From Fidelibacterota bacterium (GTDB lineage: Bacteria > Fidelibacterota > Marinisomatia > SCGC-AAA003-L08 > JACNLC01), in the NCBI GenBank assembly GCA_013204025.1, contig JABMOW010000089.1, positions 1 to 64,000 of the forward strand: 64,000 nucleotides of DNA, given 5' to 3'. The first letter of the stretch is position 1. Each line of letters begins with the position of its first letter. The notes beneath the pieces were generated by a model. It searched no databases and was not told where the DNA came from. It saw nothing but the letters and a program-made list of their open reading frames with translations. Shown in pieces: positions 1 to 9,491 of the stretch. The position numbers and the translations under genes are program-made.

Positions 1-956
1 AATCTCCTGATTGCATTTCTGCGATCTGAAAAAACACCGCCTAAATAAAGGCTGGTTACGAACAGTTCAAATGTAAGTAATATTTCTAATTTAAGAATAT
101 TACCTATTTTATCAGGAGATAATAAGTCTGAAATGACATTAAATACTAACCCTCCGGAAAAAATGATAACGAATGCAAGAAAGAAATTGACCACTGTAAG
201 TTTGTATAGATCAAATCTTGAACTGATAAAGAGAATGTAAGGCAGTAAAATACTATAAATTATTATTCCCAGCGTTGCGCTGGAGTTGATAAATAGAATG
301 ATCCCGGTTATAATTAACGCGAAAAGAAGGATCGCCAATAAAATATCTTCGAATTTCTTTCTGATCATTTGCGCCCCGGGGAATACGCGCCACACCAGTA
401 TAAATGAAGAAAAGGTCACTATTCCCAGACTATTTCGAAGGACCCAATAATAATATTCCGAAACTGCATCATTTAGTGATAGATCTCTAAACAGCACAAA
501 GGTTAGTATTCCAAGAATACCTCCAGCGGAGGGACCAAAAATGGCAGCCGCTACCAATCCATTTATTTCCTTTAAGGTGGAAATTAATCTTTTATTATCG
601 GTGATATAATAAAATATACCGGTTCCAACAACCACTTCTAAAACCTGTGAGGCAGCATTTCCCAGAATAACCGGGAGGGGAAACCCCATGCTGTATCCAA
701 CCAGAGTAGAGCCCACAAATACCGCTGGCAAAAGATTTCTTCCGTATGCGATGCACAATGCCATCGCAATACCGGAAGGAGGCCAAAGTAGTATAACGCC
801 GTAGTGAATTCCTGCTGCATATAGACCGATAAAAGCAAAAGCAAGGTAGCACAGGATTAAAATGATGGAGATGCTCAACCATTGAAACGAATATAGAGGT
901 AGGGCAGCTTGGCCAGATGTTTTAGAAGTAAGCTCCTCTATTTTGTGATTAGTCAT
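1..956 (-). CDS. MASE1-domain integral membrane sensor protein (C-terminus truncated by window edge)
   Basis: Own reverse-strand translation from the ATG at 956 is open to base 1: MTNHKIEELTSKTSGQAALPLYSFQWLSISII...GVILLWPPSGIAMALCIAYGRNLLPAVFVGS...; WPPSGIA and the multi-TM pattern are typical of MASE1. Absent from the ORF track because it runs off the window. Confidence 0.8.
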   Translation of the reverse strand, partial: MTNHKIEELTSKTSGQAALPLYSFQWLSISIILILCYLAFAFIGLYAAGIHYGVILLWPPSGIAMALCIAYGRNLLPAVFVGSTLVGYSMGFPLPVILGNAASQVLEVVVGTGIFYYITDNKRLISTLKEINGLVAAAIFGPSAGGILGILTFVLFRDLSLNDAVSEYYYWVLRNSLGIVTFSSFILVWRVFPGAQMIRKKFEDILLAILLFALIITGIILFINSSATLGIIIYSILLPYILFISSRFDLYKLTVVNFFLAFVIIFSGGLVFNVISDLLSPDKIGNILKLEILLTFELFVTSLYLGGVFSDRRNAIRR

Positions 957-2442
957 CATTTTTGGTGGGTTCAATAGTGTCAAAAGGGCTTGTGTATTTT
1001 TTTGGTAATTCCAGTTTCTCAAGGAGAGAGTTGATTTCCTGTTTTAATTCAACCATTTTATGTTCACGGTTCATCATCAATGAATTAAAATTTGAAAGCT
1101 CGTAGTTTTTTTTATTTAAATCGTCAATAATGTTTTGTCTTTCGACTTGCAATCGAATCCGATCCACAGTAAACGCTAATGTAGAGGCGATAGAAATAAA
1201 ATATTGTTCCTGCTGTTTTGTCGGTAATTGCACGCCTTCATCACCAAATGAACCAATGCCAAGGGAGCCCAGTAATTGATCAGATAGTTTGACAGGAACA
1301 TTAATAATCGTACGATTCCCAATTTGGTTCACAATCTCCTTATTCGTACGGGGATCGGTTTGTGCATCTTCAATAATAGCAATGTCAGTTAAAGATGCAA
1401 CCTCTTCCATATAAGGATCACCTTTCATTGGAATTAATGGAATTTGAGTCATAATGCTTTGTCTAGCTTTACCGGTTGCTGCAATCAACCTGGCATATTC
1501 TCGTTTTTCATCGAATATATAAAACCAGCAACTGTTATATCCTGTGATCTCTTTGATTTCATTTCCGATAGAATCCAATAGCTCATTATAGGAATCTGTA
1601 CGAACCATATTGCGAGATATTTTAGCCAATGAGAGAGCAAGAATCTCGTTTATTTTTTGTAGTTTTTCATGCGTAACTCGTTCTGAAATATCACGGAGAA
1701 CCCCTTGAATACCACACATTTCACCATTTTCATCATATAAAAAATTTGAGTTGGCAGAAACAAAAATAAGCTCACCGCTCTTTTTAATTAACTCCATTGT
1801 ATAATCTTTGGTGGAACCGGTTTTCTTTAATTCTGCGAGAAATCTTCCCTGTTCACCCGAATTATAATAATAGTTTGATGCTTTTGTGCCGATGACTTCT
1901 TCGGGTTCGTATCCAAAATTTCTGATTAGTGGATTTATAGTCGTCATAATCATGTTTTTATCTGTGCGATAATAAATATCAGGAAACGACTCAAAAATCT
2001 CCCGATAAAGTTCTTCGCTGTCTTTTAATTCGGCAATCAATCTTTCTTTATCATTTTTCAATTTCTGTTTTTCAATGGCGGAAAATATAGTTTGAGGCAA
2101 TTTGCTAATATGCCCATGTGTTTTGATCACATAATCCGATACGCCCATTTTCATAGCTTGTATCGCAATTTCCTCAGTGCCTGTACCGGTAACCACGATA
2201 ACAGGTATTTTGGAATCTCTCTCTTTAACTTCCTTTATTACATCCAATCCCGTGTATCCCAAAATATTAAAATCAGTCAGGACGAGATCGTAGTTAAGCT
2301 TTTCCAGATGGGATAAAAACTCATATTTAGAATTAGCAATTTCGAGGTTAAAGTTCATGCCATTTTTTTTCAGGGCATGTCTAATTAGTTCAATATCGTG
2401 TGGATTGTCATCAATATAAAGTATGTTCAATGTATTGTCCAT
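949..2442 (-). CDS. Response regulator receiver - PAS - GAF protein
   Basis: N-terminal REC (ILYIDDNPHDIELI...DLVLTDFNILGYTGLDVI...VIVVTGTGTEEIAIQAMKMGVSDYVIK), PAS/PAC (GVLRDISERVTHEKL), GAF-like region, C-terminal coiled coil; no kinase or HTH output seen. Confidence 0.85.
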   Translation of the reverse strand: MDNTLNILYIDDNPHDIELIRHALKKNGMNFNLEIANSKYEFLSHLEKLNYDLVLTDFNILGYTGLDVIKEVKERDSKIPVIVVTGTGTEEIAIQAMKMGVSDYVIKTHGHISKLPQTIFSAIEKQKLKNDKERLIAELKDSEELYREIFESFPDIYYRTDKNMIMTTINPLIRNFGYEPEEVIGTKASNYYYNSGEQGRFLAELKKTGSTKDYTMELIKKSGELIFVSANSNFLYDENGEMCGIQGVLRDISERVTHEKLQKINEILALSLAKISRNMVRTDSYNELLDSIGNEIKEITGYNSCWFYIFDEKREYARLIAATGKARQSIMTQIPLIPMKGDPYMEEVASLTDIAIIEDAQTDPRTNKEIVNQIGNRTIINVPVKLSDQLLGSLGIGSFGDEGVQLPTKQQEQYFISIASTLAFTVDRIRLQVERQNIIDDLNKKNYELSNFNSLMMNREHKMVELKQEINSLLEKLELPKKYTSPFDTIEPTKNDD

Positions 2443-2556
2443 TTTGTCTCCCAGATGTATCTATTGATTGTTTTTTCCGAAACAGAAAGATATTTTATCT
2501 TGGATCCGGATAAGATCATCAATGTAAAGAAATGATTTACACTTCATTTTAAAAAT

Positions 2557-3657
2557 TTAATTTTCAGATTGCAATTTTATGAAAAAGCTGCTTCCTACTC
2601 CGTATTCGGATTCTACCCAGACTTCACCTTTTATGAGTTCAACCATTTTTTTTACATTCGCCAATCCGATCCCAGTGCCTTCATATTTTTTACCATTGTA
2701 TAAACGCTGGAATGGATTGAAAATAAGTGCGAGGTTTTCTGGCTCAATTCCAATCCCATTGTCCGTGATCTTCAGGATAACCCAGTTCTCTTTTGTTTCT
2801 GATGAAATTTCAATTTTTGGATCAACATCGTTCTTTCTGAAAATCATCGCATTTTCGATTATATTCATTAATATTTGTTGAAGCAGGGTGGCATCTGCAA
2901 GCACTTGGTGAAGTGGAGTATGCGTAAATAATTCACATTGTTGCTCTGACATCCGCTCTCGAAATATTTGGCGTAAAGAATCAATTAAGGCAGTAACATC
3001 GATAGGTTTCATGCGAACTACTTTATTCATTAGCTTTGCATGTTCAAGAAGATCGTTAATGAGTTTATCCATATTGACACATGCTTCATTAATAATATTC
3101 AAAAAATTTAGACCTTCGCTATTCAGTGATTCTTTATGCTCATCGAGTAATATTTTTGAAAAACCTGTAATCGCTCTTAAAGGTGCTCGCAGGTCGTGAG
3201 ATACCGAGTATGAAAACGCTCCCAGGTCAGCAGTTCGTATTTCAACCTGTTCCTCCAAAGACTTTTTAATTTCCAGAAGTTCGAGTTCAGTTTTTTTTGA
3301 GACTGTAACATCCAACAACGAAAGCAGAACTGCTTCGACTTTAGCATCTTCAGATTTTATGGGGTAAAGAGACCAATCCCAATATGTGACTCCCCATTCA
3401 GGATGATCAGGAAATTCAAATGATTTAGCAGCTATGGTGAAAATTTCACCGGTTTCTACTACATTTTTAAAAATAGTCTCGTTTTCTTCATGCGGATATA
3501 ATTTGAAGTGGTTTTTTCCAATGAAATAGGAATCAGCGTGACCTGCTCCCTCGGCATAAGCTTTGTTTACACGAATAAAATTAAAGTCTTTATCCATATA
3601 CGCTAAAGCCATGTGCGTAGTATTAAAAATGGTTTCGAGTGTCTGTTCTTTATTCAT
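2557..3657 (-). CDS. PAS-domain sensor histidine kinase
   Basis: HisKA H-box FSYSVSHDLRAPLRAITGFSKIL; N-box IIENAMIFRKND; G-boxes DNGIGIEPENL and GTGIGLANVKKMV. Confidence 0.92.
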   Translation of the reverse strand: MNKEQTLETIFNTTHMALAYMDKDFNFIRVNKAYAEGAGHADSYFIGKNHFKLYPHEENETIFKNVVETGEIFTIAAKSFEFPDHPEWGVTYWDWSLYPIKSEDAKVEAVLLSLLDVTVSKKTELELLEIKKSLEEQVEIRTADLGAFSYSVSHDLRAPLRAITGFSKILLDEHKESLNSEGLNFLNIINEACVNMDKLINDLLEHAKLMNKVVRMKPIDVTALIDSLRQIFRERMSEQQCELFTHTPLHQVLADATLLQQILMNIIENAMIFRKNDVDPKIEISSETKENWVILKITDNGIGIEPENLALIFNPFQRLYNGKKYEGTGIGLANVKKMVELIKGEVWVESEYGVGSSFFIKLQSEN

Positions 3658-4120
3658 GTCTTATCTTTTTAATAAAATATTATTATAAGCAGTAAGCAAG
3701 GAACAATTAAAAAAGCAATTTCATCTTGTTGAGTGATGTCATATGTAGAGTAAGCAGTTGGGCGTTTGAATATTTATCTGAAGAGGGTGGATGTGGAGTC
3801 GCATATTTAGACATATTAATATTCGGATTTGCACATAACTATATTGATTTAATTTCATTTAAAACTGTTCTCATTTTGTTATATTTTAATCTCCCGAGTC
3901 TGTATAAAAATTACAACAATTTTCACCGAGTTTGATTACACATTCATGTATTAAAAATAATTGAGAATAACCCCAAATTATTAATTATCCGAGCTATGTA
4001 TCAGCGGAAAACGATTCAGATACTTTGGTAAATAATATTTGAAAATTGATTTTTCTCAATGATAGCATCATTTTTATTCAGTTAGAAGATACGGTTATAA
4101 TCCGTTATTTTATACTTCAA

Positions 4121-4139
4121 GGATTATTAATGATAATCC
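4121..4139. repeat. Short inverted repeat GGATTAT-N5-ATAATCC upstream of rnhB
   Basis: ggattattaatgataatcc; a further ataatcc lies at ~4097-4103. Confidence 0.4.
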
Positions 4140-4181
4140 AATAATAATTTATCTAGAAATTAAATATTTAAGAATTTCAAT

Positions 4182-5153
4182 ATGGACCAATTTGACAGAA
4201 AGTTCAGAAAAAACAATAAAACACTTCTTTGTGGTGTGGACGAAGCAGGCAGAGGGCCTCTGGCGGGACCCGTGGTTGCTGCTGCAGTTATTCTAAATTC
4301 TGATACAATCATCGAAGGTGTAGACGACTCAAAAAAATTGACTCCCAAAAAACGAGAACAATTATATCACGCTATTACTGATAATTCAATCTCAATCGGC
4401 ATCGGAGTAGTCCATGAACGTGAAATTGATGACCTAAACATTCTTAATGCCACATATAAAGCGATGGCAGCCGCAATCGATAATATGAAATTCAAACCTG
4501 ATATAATTTTAGTAGATGGCCGCCCCGTACCGTTAACACATCCAGATATAAAAAATATTATCAGAGGAGATTCGCTTTCACAGTCCATAGCCTGTGCATC
4601 CATCATAGCAAAGGTCTATCGAGACAGAATGATGATTAATTACAGCAAAGTATATCCTGAATATGGATTTGATTCTCATAAGGGATATGGCACAAAACAG
4701 CATCTATTAGCTCTGAAGAATTTTTGGGCGACACCTATACACAGGAGATCATTTGCCCCGGTTAAAAAGTTTATCCCTGGATCAGAGCATTATCAAAACC
4801 GTCAATGGCTGGGGAATCTCGGAGAGCAGTATGCAGCAAGCGCGTTAGTGAAATTAGGATACAAAATTCTTGCTATCAAATATTCAGTTCAAGGGGTTGG
4901 TGAAATTGACGTTATCCATAAAGAGAAGGATGAAATTGTTTTTTCGGAAGTTAAGACTGGATATTCCTTCCAAGATGATAATCCGCTTTCAAGAATCGAT
5001 CATAAAAAACGGGATCGTATTTTAACAACAGCCGGTAAATATCTTGATAAAATTGGTTTTTCGGGTCATCCTCGGTTCGACGTAATTTCCGTGCAATTTT
5101 CCGGGGGGAAACCCAAAATTAAACGAATTAAAGGAGGTTTATCTTTTGACTAA
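4182..5153 (+). CDS. rnhB: Ribonuclease HII fused to a C-terminal YraN/UPF0102 nuclease-like domain
   Basis: RNase HII motifs CGVDEAGRGPLAGPVVAAAVIL, VDGRP, SIACASIIAKVYRD, YGFDSHKGYGTKQHL; then YraN motifs LGNLGEQYAASALVKLGYKILAIKYSVQGVGEIDVIHKEKDEIVFSEVKT in the same open frame. Confidence 0.9.
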   Translation: MDQFDRKFRKNNKTLLCGVDEAGRGPLAGPVVAAAVILNSDTIIEGVDDSKKLTPKKREQLYHAITDNSISIGIGVVHEREIDDLNILNATYKAMAAAIDNMKFKPDIILVDGRPVPLTHPDIKNIIRGDSLSQSIACASIIAKVYRDRMMINYSKVYPEYGFDSHKGYGTKQHLLALKNFWATPIHRRSFAPVKKFIPGSEHYQNRQWLGNLGEQYAASALVKLGYKILAIKYSVQGVGEIDVIHKEKDEIVFSEVKTGYSFQDDNPLSRIDHKKRDRILTTAGKYLDKIGFSGHPRFDVISVQFSGGKPKIKRIKGGLSFD

Positions 5154-6822
5154 ACAGTGGCTGGGAATTCTGATCATTTCCATTTCTTTTGCCAGAGTAC
5201 CTGATGCGACCGGCAAATACGGAGCAGTGACATCATCCAATGAATATGCTTCCCGAATCGGACTTGAAGTTTTAAAAAATGGTGGGAATGCCATTGATGC
5301 AGCAATTGCTACAGGATTTGCACTTGCAGTTGTTCATCCTGCCGCTGGAAATATCGGTGGTGGTGGATTTATGCTCATTCGGTTTGCAGATGGTACGGTA
5401 ACATCCATTGATTTTCGTGAAACAGCGCCTGCTACTGCAACCAGAGATATGTTTCTTGATGAAAATGGTGACGTCATTCCCGGAAAAAGTTGGAATACCT
5501 CATGGGCAGCAGGTGTCCCCGGTAGTGTTTCTGGTTATGGATTGGTTCATGAGAAGTATGGATCCATGTCCTGGAAAAAACTATTAAAACCGTCTATCCA
5601 ATTAGCAAAAAAAGGGTTTAGACTCGATTACCAGAGCTCTAAATCATTTGAAGGCTATCGTCAATTCCTCGGTGCCGATCCGATGTCAGATGCCACCTTT
5701 TTATTCAAAGAACAAATATCGGTGGGAGATCTGTTTGTACAGTCTGATTTAGGACAAACGCTTAACCGAATTTCAAAAAATGGACCAGACGAATTTTACA
5801 ACGGTAAGACAGCAGACATGATTTTACAGTGCATGGACCGAACCAATGGTCTAATTACAAAGGATGATCTAAACAATTATCATGCAATCGAACGAGAACC
5901 TATAAAATTTGAGTACCGCGGATATTCTGTTTATTCAATGCCTCCACCCTCATCTGGCGGGATCGCCCTTGCTGGAATTCTCAATCAACTTGAAAACATA
6001 AATTTATCAGAAATATCATATCACAGCGCAGAACATATTCATTATATGACAGAAGCTGAAAGAAGAGTTTACGCAGACAGATCAACAATGCTAGGGGATA
6101 TGGATTTTGTACCCGTCCCTATCGAGGAGCTGATCTCACAAGATTATGCAAATGAAAAATGGTCATCCATCGATTCGGTATTAGCTACACCCAGCACCGA
6201 TATCCATCCAAAAGAGCAGGTGGAGTATAATGAATCAGGAGAGACAACTCACTTTTCGGTAGTTGATAAATGGGGAAATGCAGTCAGTGTGACCACAACG
6301 ATCAATGGATGGTTTGGTAACGGGATCACTGTTGATGGCGCAGGATTTTTACTAAACAATGAGATGGATGATTTTTCTTCCAAACCAGGCGTACCAAATG
6401 CATACGGGTTGGTTGGATCACGAGCCAATGAAATTGCCCCAGGAAAAAGAATGCTCAGTTCAATGACACCTTCAATTGTCGAAAATGCTGATGGTAATCT
6501 ATTTTTAGTAACTGGTTCACCCGGGGGATCAAAAATAATCACCACAACCATGCAGGTAATTTCAAATGTCATCGATTTCGAAATGAACATCGAAGATGCA
6601 GTGGAAGAGCCACGATATCATCATCAATGGCTTCCTGATGTGATTTTTGTCGAACCTAATGGATATTCCATTGAAACGATTGAAAAAATGGAAGTCAATG
6701 GATATCACTTTGCACTCAGCGGTGTCATGGGGGAGGCAAATTGTATAATGGTTGACCCAACATCAGGCCTGATACATGCGGCCGGAGATAGCAGACGTGG
6801 TGCTTCTGCGTTAGCATATTAA
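5146..6822 (+). CDS. ggt: Gamma-glutamyltransferase
   Basis: GGNAIDAAIATGFALAVVHPAAGNIGGGGFM, catalytic Thr region ESGETTHFSVVDKWGNAVSVTTTIN, SSMTPSIV, GSPGGSKIITT. Confidence 0.93.
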   Translation: MTKQWLGILIISISFARVPDATGKYGAVTSSNEYASRIGLEVLKNGGNAIDAAIATGFALAVVHPAAGNIGGGGFMLIRFADGTVTSIDFRETAPATATRDMFLDENGDVIPGKSWNTSWAAGVPGSVSGYGLVHEKYGSMSWKKLLKPSIQLAKKGFRLDYQSSKSFEGYRQFLGADPMSDATFLFKEQISVGDLFVQSDLGQTLNRISKNGPDEFYNGKTADMILQCMDRTNGLITKDDLNNYHAIEREPIKFEYRGYSVYSMPPPSSGGIALAGILNQLENINLSEISYHSAEHIHYMTEAERRVYADRSTMLGDMDFVPVPIEELISQDYANEKWSSIDSVLATPSTDIHPKEQVEYNESGETTHFSVVDKWGNAVSVTTTINGWFGNGITVDGAGFLLNNEMDDFSSKPGVPNAYGLVGSRANEIAPGKRMLSSMTPSIVENADGNLFLVTGSPGGSKIITTTMQVISNVIDFEMNIEDAVEEPRYHHQWLPDVIFVEPNGYSIETIEKMEVNGYHFALSGVMGEANCIMVDPTSGLIHAAGDSRRGASALAY

Positions 6823-6858
6823 ATCTTATGGAACAGTTACCCATCCTATTCATTAACA

Positions 6859-7938
6859 ATGCAAAATATTACGGAATCACATTTGAAAAATAAGAAAATA
6901 TTGGGTTTATCCAGAAATTTTTGGCGAGAATTTCGAATACTGCTAACACTCATCATCATCGCTCTGACTATAAAAGCTACCATCGTTGAAATATATGTTG
7001 TACCAACCGGATCGATGGAAGATACAATACTTACCGGGGATATGCTGGTAGGGAATAAATTCATCTACGGTTTGCGTACTCCAAAACAGATCAGCCTAAT
7101 CTGGACAAGAATGGGATTTAGTATTCCTTGGGTTAGACTGCCCATATTTAAAGAAGTAGAAACTGGTGATGTAGTCATCTTTGAATTTCCCAGAGATCCA
7201 TTCCAGAAGTATGTTAAGAGATGCATCGGCACTCCGAATGACAAGGTGGAAATTAAACAGGGAGATATTATTATTAATGACCAAAAAATGGAATTTCCTG
7301 TAGAAGGAAAATTCACCAAAGGTCAATTCTTTCCTCCTGATAAAGATCAGACAATTTTCCCATACTTTACAGGAAATCAGGATAATATTCAGCCGTTCAC
7401 AGTACCTTATCAAGGAATGAATATTGAATTTTCAGAAGTTACAGACTGGGTGTCCACGATAACATTATTGCTTCAAGATGGGAACGAAGTCGCACTTGGT
7501 GATAGAAGTTTTACACTTATCGATCCTTCAGAATTGGCAAGAATGGTAGGGTTTTTAAAATACAAACTGCTTGAGATCCTAAAACCCAGCTCTAAAAATA
7601 AAATCAGATCTGATCAACTTACGGCTCAACGAAATTACATGTCAAAAGTGATCCAAGAAAATCATAGCAATAATATTTACAATCCGTGGGAGATTAGATT
7701 CAGGGAATCAGATCATGATCTGGTAATGAGCCATCTTAAGATAAACGATGTTTCACTGAGTGAGCTAAAAAGATATACGCTCAAACATAACTTTTACTTT
7801 TTCATGGGAGATAATCGGGATAACAGTTCGGACTCCAGGTTCTGGGGATTCGTTCCAGATCACCAGATTTTAGGTACTCCTTTATTTTCTGTTGTTAATT
7901 TAATGAAATTTAAATTCAGGCTCAGGTTTGTATCATAA
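6859..7938 (+). CDS. lepB: Signal peptidase I
   Basis: IVEIYVVPTGSMEDTILTGDMLVGNK (catalytic Ser), KYVKRCIGTPNDKVEI (catalytic Lys), GDNRDNSSDSRFWGFVPDHQILGTPLF. Confidence 0.92.
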   Translation: MQNITESHLKNKKILGLSRNFWREFRILLTLIIIALTIKATIVEIYVVPTGSMEDTILTGDMLVGNKFIYGLRTPKQISLIWTRMGFSIPWVRLPIFKEVETGDVVIFEFPRDPFQKYVKRCIGTPNDKVEIKQGDIIINDQKMEFPVEGKFTKGQFFPPDKDQTIFPYFTGNQDNIQPFTVPYQGMNIEFSEVTDWVSTITLLLQDGNEVALGDRSFTLIDPSELARMVGFLKYKLLEILKPSSKNKIRSDQLTAQRNYMSKVIQENHSNNIYNPWEIRFRESDHDLVMSHLKINDVSLSELKRYTLKHNFYFFMGDNRDNSSDSRFWGFVPDHQILGTPLFSVVNLMKFKFRLRFVS

Positions 7939-7952
7939 TGATGGAGTCATAA

Positions 7953-8309
7953 ATGATTAACATTATTTCTTATATCTTTAAACTACTTTTTTCTGCCATC
8001 CTTGGCGGATCAATGACATATTCTCCATCGATTGCTCATCAGGATACTTCAGTCATTAAAACTGCCATTTTATGTGTGATTTCCGCAGCAATATTTGGAG
8101 GAATTATTCTTACTCCTGATCATCTACAAAGCGGATTGGCTTTTGGAAGTCTCGTAATGCTTTCTGCTATTGTTTATAAGGTTGATATACCCATTATTAA
8201 AGCAGTAGCAGCAATTGTTGCTGGAATGCTTATCGGGTTGGGATTTCCGATTTTTGGAATACTATTTACAATACTAATGATTTTCTTAAATCGATATACG
8301 TTACGATGA
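7953..8309 (+). CDS. Small multi-TM hydrophobic protein, hypothetical
   Basis: 118-aa hydrophobic ORF closely following lepB; 3-4 predicted TM segments by eye. Confidence 0.55.
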   Translation: MINIISYIFKLLFSAILGGSMTYSPSIAHQDTSVIKTAILCVISAAIFGGIILTPDHLQSGLAFGSLVMLSAIVYKVDIPIIKAVAAIVAGMLIGLGFPIFGILFTILMIFLNRYTLR

Positions 8310-8429
8310 AGTTTTGTAGTATTATTCAAAAGTGTCGGGATATTATAAAATAATATGATAATTTATCATTGGAACTTTCCTAAATAAATCAAAAAATTAC
8401 CGTCTCAAATTTTAGGTAATATTAAGTAG

Positions 8430-8744
8430 TTGATAGTGAAAGCACTTGGCGATATTGAAAAATTAAAATTATACGGACAGGATTTCGATAACGGATTGAA
8501 ATCCGTTTTATTAGAAGTAAATAAAAAATATGGTGACATACTTTTTGAAGAGCTAATAAACCGTATTGAACTAACCATCTCACTTTTTCAAGATGAGATG
8601 GGTTCTATCAGAACAGAAATCGATAATTCATACACTGAAATTCCCAGGATATCCGAGATTGTAAATATTCAGGAAAAGCATATTTCGGATGATTCTTCTT
8701 CCGATGATATTCCGGAGTGGGAATACAGATTGAACAACAATTAA
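8430..8744 (+). CDS. Hypothetical acidic protein (TTG start)
   Basis: 104-aa ORF MIVKALGDIEKLKLYGQDFDNGLKSVLLEVNKKYG..., directly followed by the 8760 ORF. Confidence 0.55.
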   Translation: MIVKALGDIEKLKLYGQDFDNGLKSVLLEVNKKYGDILFEELINRIELTISLFQDEMGSIRTEIDNSYTEIPRISEIVNIQEKHISDDSSSDDIPEWEYRLNNN

Positions 8745-8759
8745 ATAATAAGGAAAACC

Positions 8760-9251
8760 ATGCAAAGAGCTATTTGGATTGTTACATTTTTCATCATACT
8801 TGCCGGAGCCTATTTCTGGCTTTTTGTACATGAAAACGAAGTTCTTCAAGTAAAGGATATTATTACTAATATCGATGATCAAAGCCAAAGAATTAATGTT
8901 ATCGATGAGCAGGAAAGACGACTCGAGTTAAAATACATTGGACATGGTCAACATTTGAAGGACATACAGGACGAATTTAAAAAACACTATCGGGATTATC
9001 TTGCAAAAATTGATTCTATAAATGGTGTGTTTGGGGATGTTAAATACACAATAGACCAATTAGAAGAAAAATTGAATAGGGATATAATTAGTGTTAAAAG
9101 CGATATTACAGATCTATCGGATACTTTTGATAGCTATAAACGATCTAATCAAAGAAGTGTGATGGATTTGATGAATGATGTGACAACCATGAAAGATGAT
9201 ATCACAGCAATTCAAAATACATTAATTGAACAACAGCCAGAAAAAGACTAA
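8760..9251 (+). CDS. Membrane-anchored coiled-coil protein, hypothetical
   Basis: N-terminal TM (AIWIVTFFIILAGAYFWLFV) then a heptad-rich helical region; RBS aaggaaaacc upstream. Confidence 0.6.
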   Translation: MQRAIWIVTFFIILAGAYFWLFVHENEVLQVKDIITNIDDQSQRINVIDEQERRLELKYIGHGQHLKDIQDEFKKHYRDYLAKIDSINGVFGDVKYTIDQLEEKLNRDIISVKSDITDLSDTFDSYKRSNQRSVMDLMNDVTTMKDDITAIQNTLIEQQPEKD

Positions 9252-9273
9252 AGTTTGATGATGCAGTTTTATA

Positions 9274-9305
9274 AAAGGGAAGCCCTGACAGCTTCCCTTT
9301 TTTAT
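9274..9305 (+). terminator. Intrinsic terminator
   Basis: aaagGGAAGCcctgacaGCTTCCCtttttta hairpin plus U-tract. Confidence 0.85.
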
Positions 9306-9491
9306 TGTTTTAACTATTGATATCTTGCTAAAATATTTAGTTATTTTAAATTTATTCAAAATATTTATGCAAATCAAACTCGGTATTTACCTATTAGAAT
9401 GATCTCTATGAAAATAATAATATTCGTAAATTAACCGGGAATACGAGATCAGAAATCCGAATAAAAGAAATAATATTCAGGGAGAATAATT

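Noticed and set aside
595-882. Minus-strand ORFs at 595-882 and 638-844 from the track
   Set aside because: Shifted frames inside the MASE1 coding region (1-956 minus), which has the recognisable protein.
3726-3935. 69-aa plus-strand ORF in the AT-rich gap
   Set aside because: No convincing RBS, no motif, low-complexity hydrophobic end; likely intergenic.
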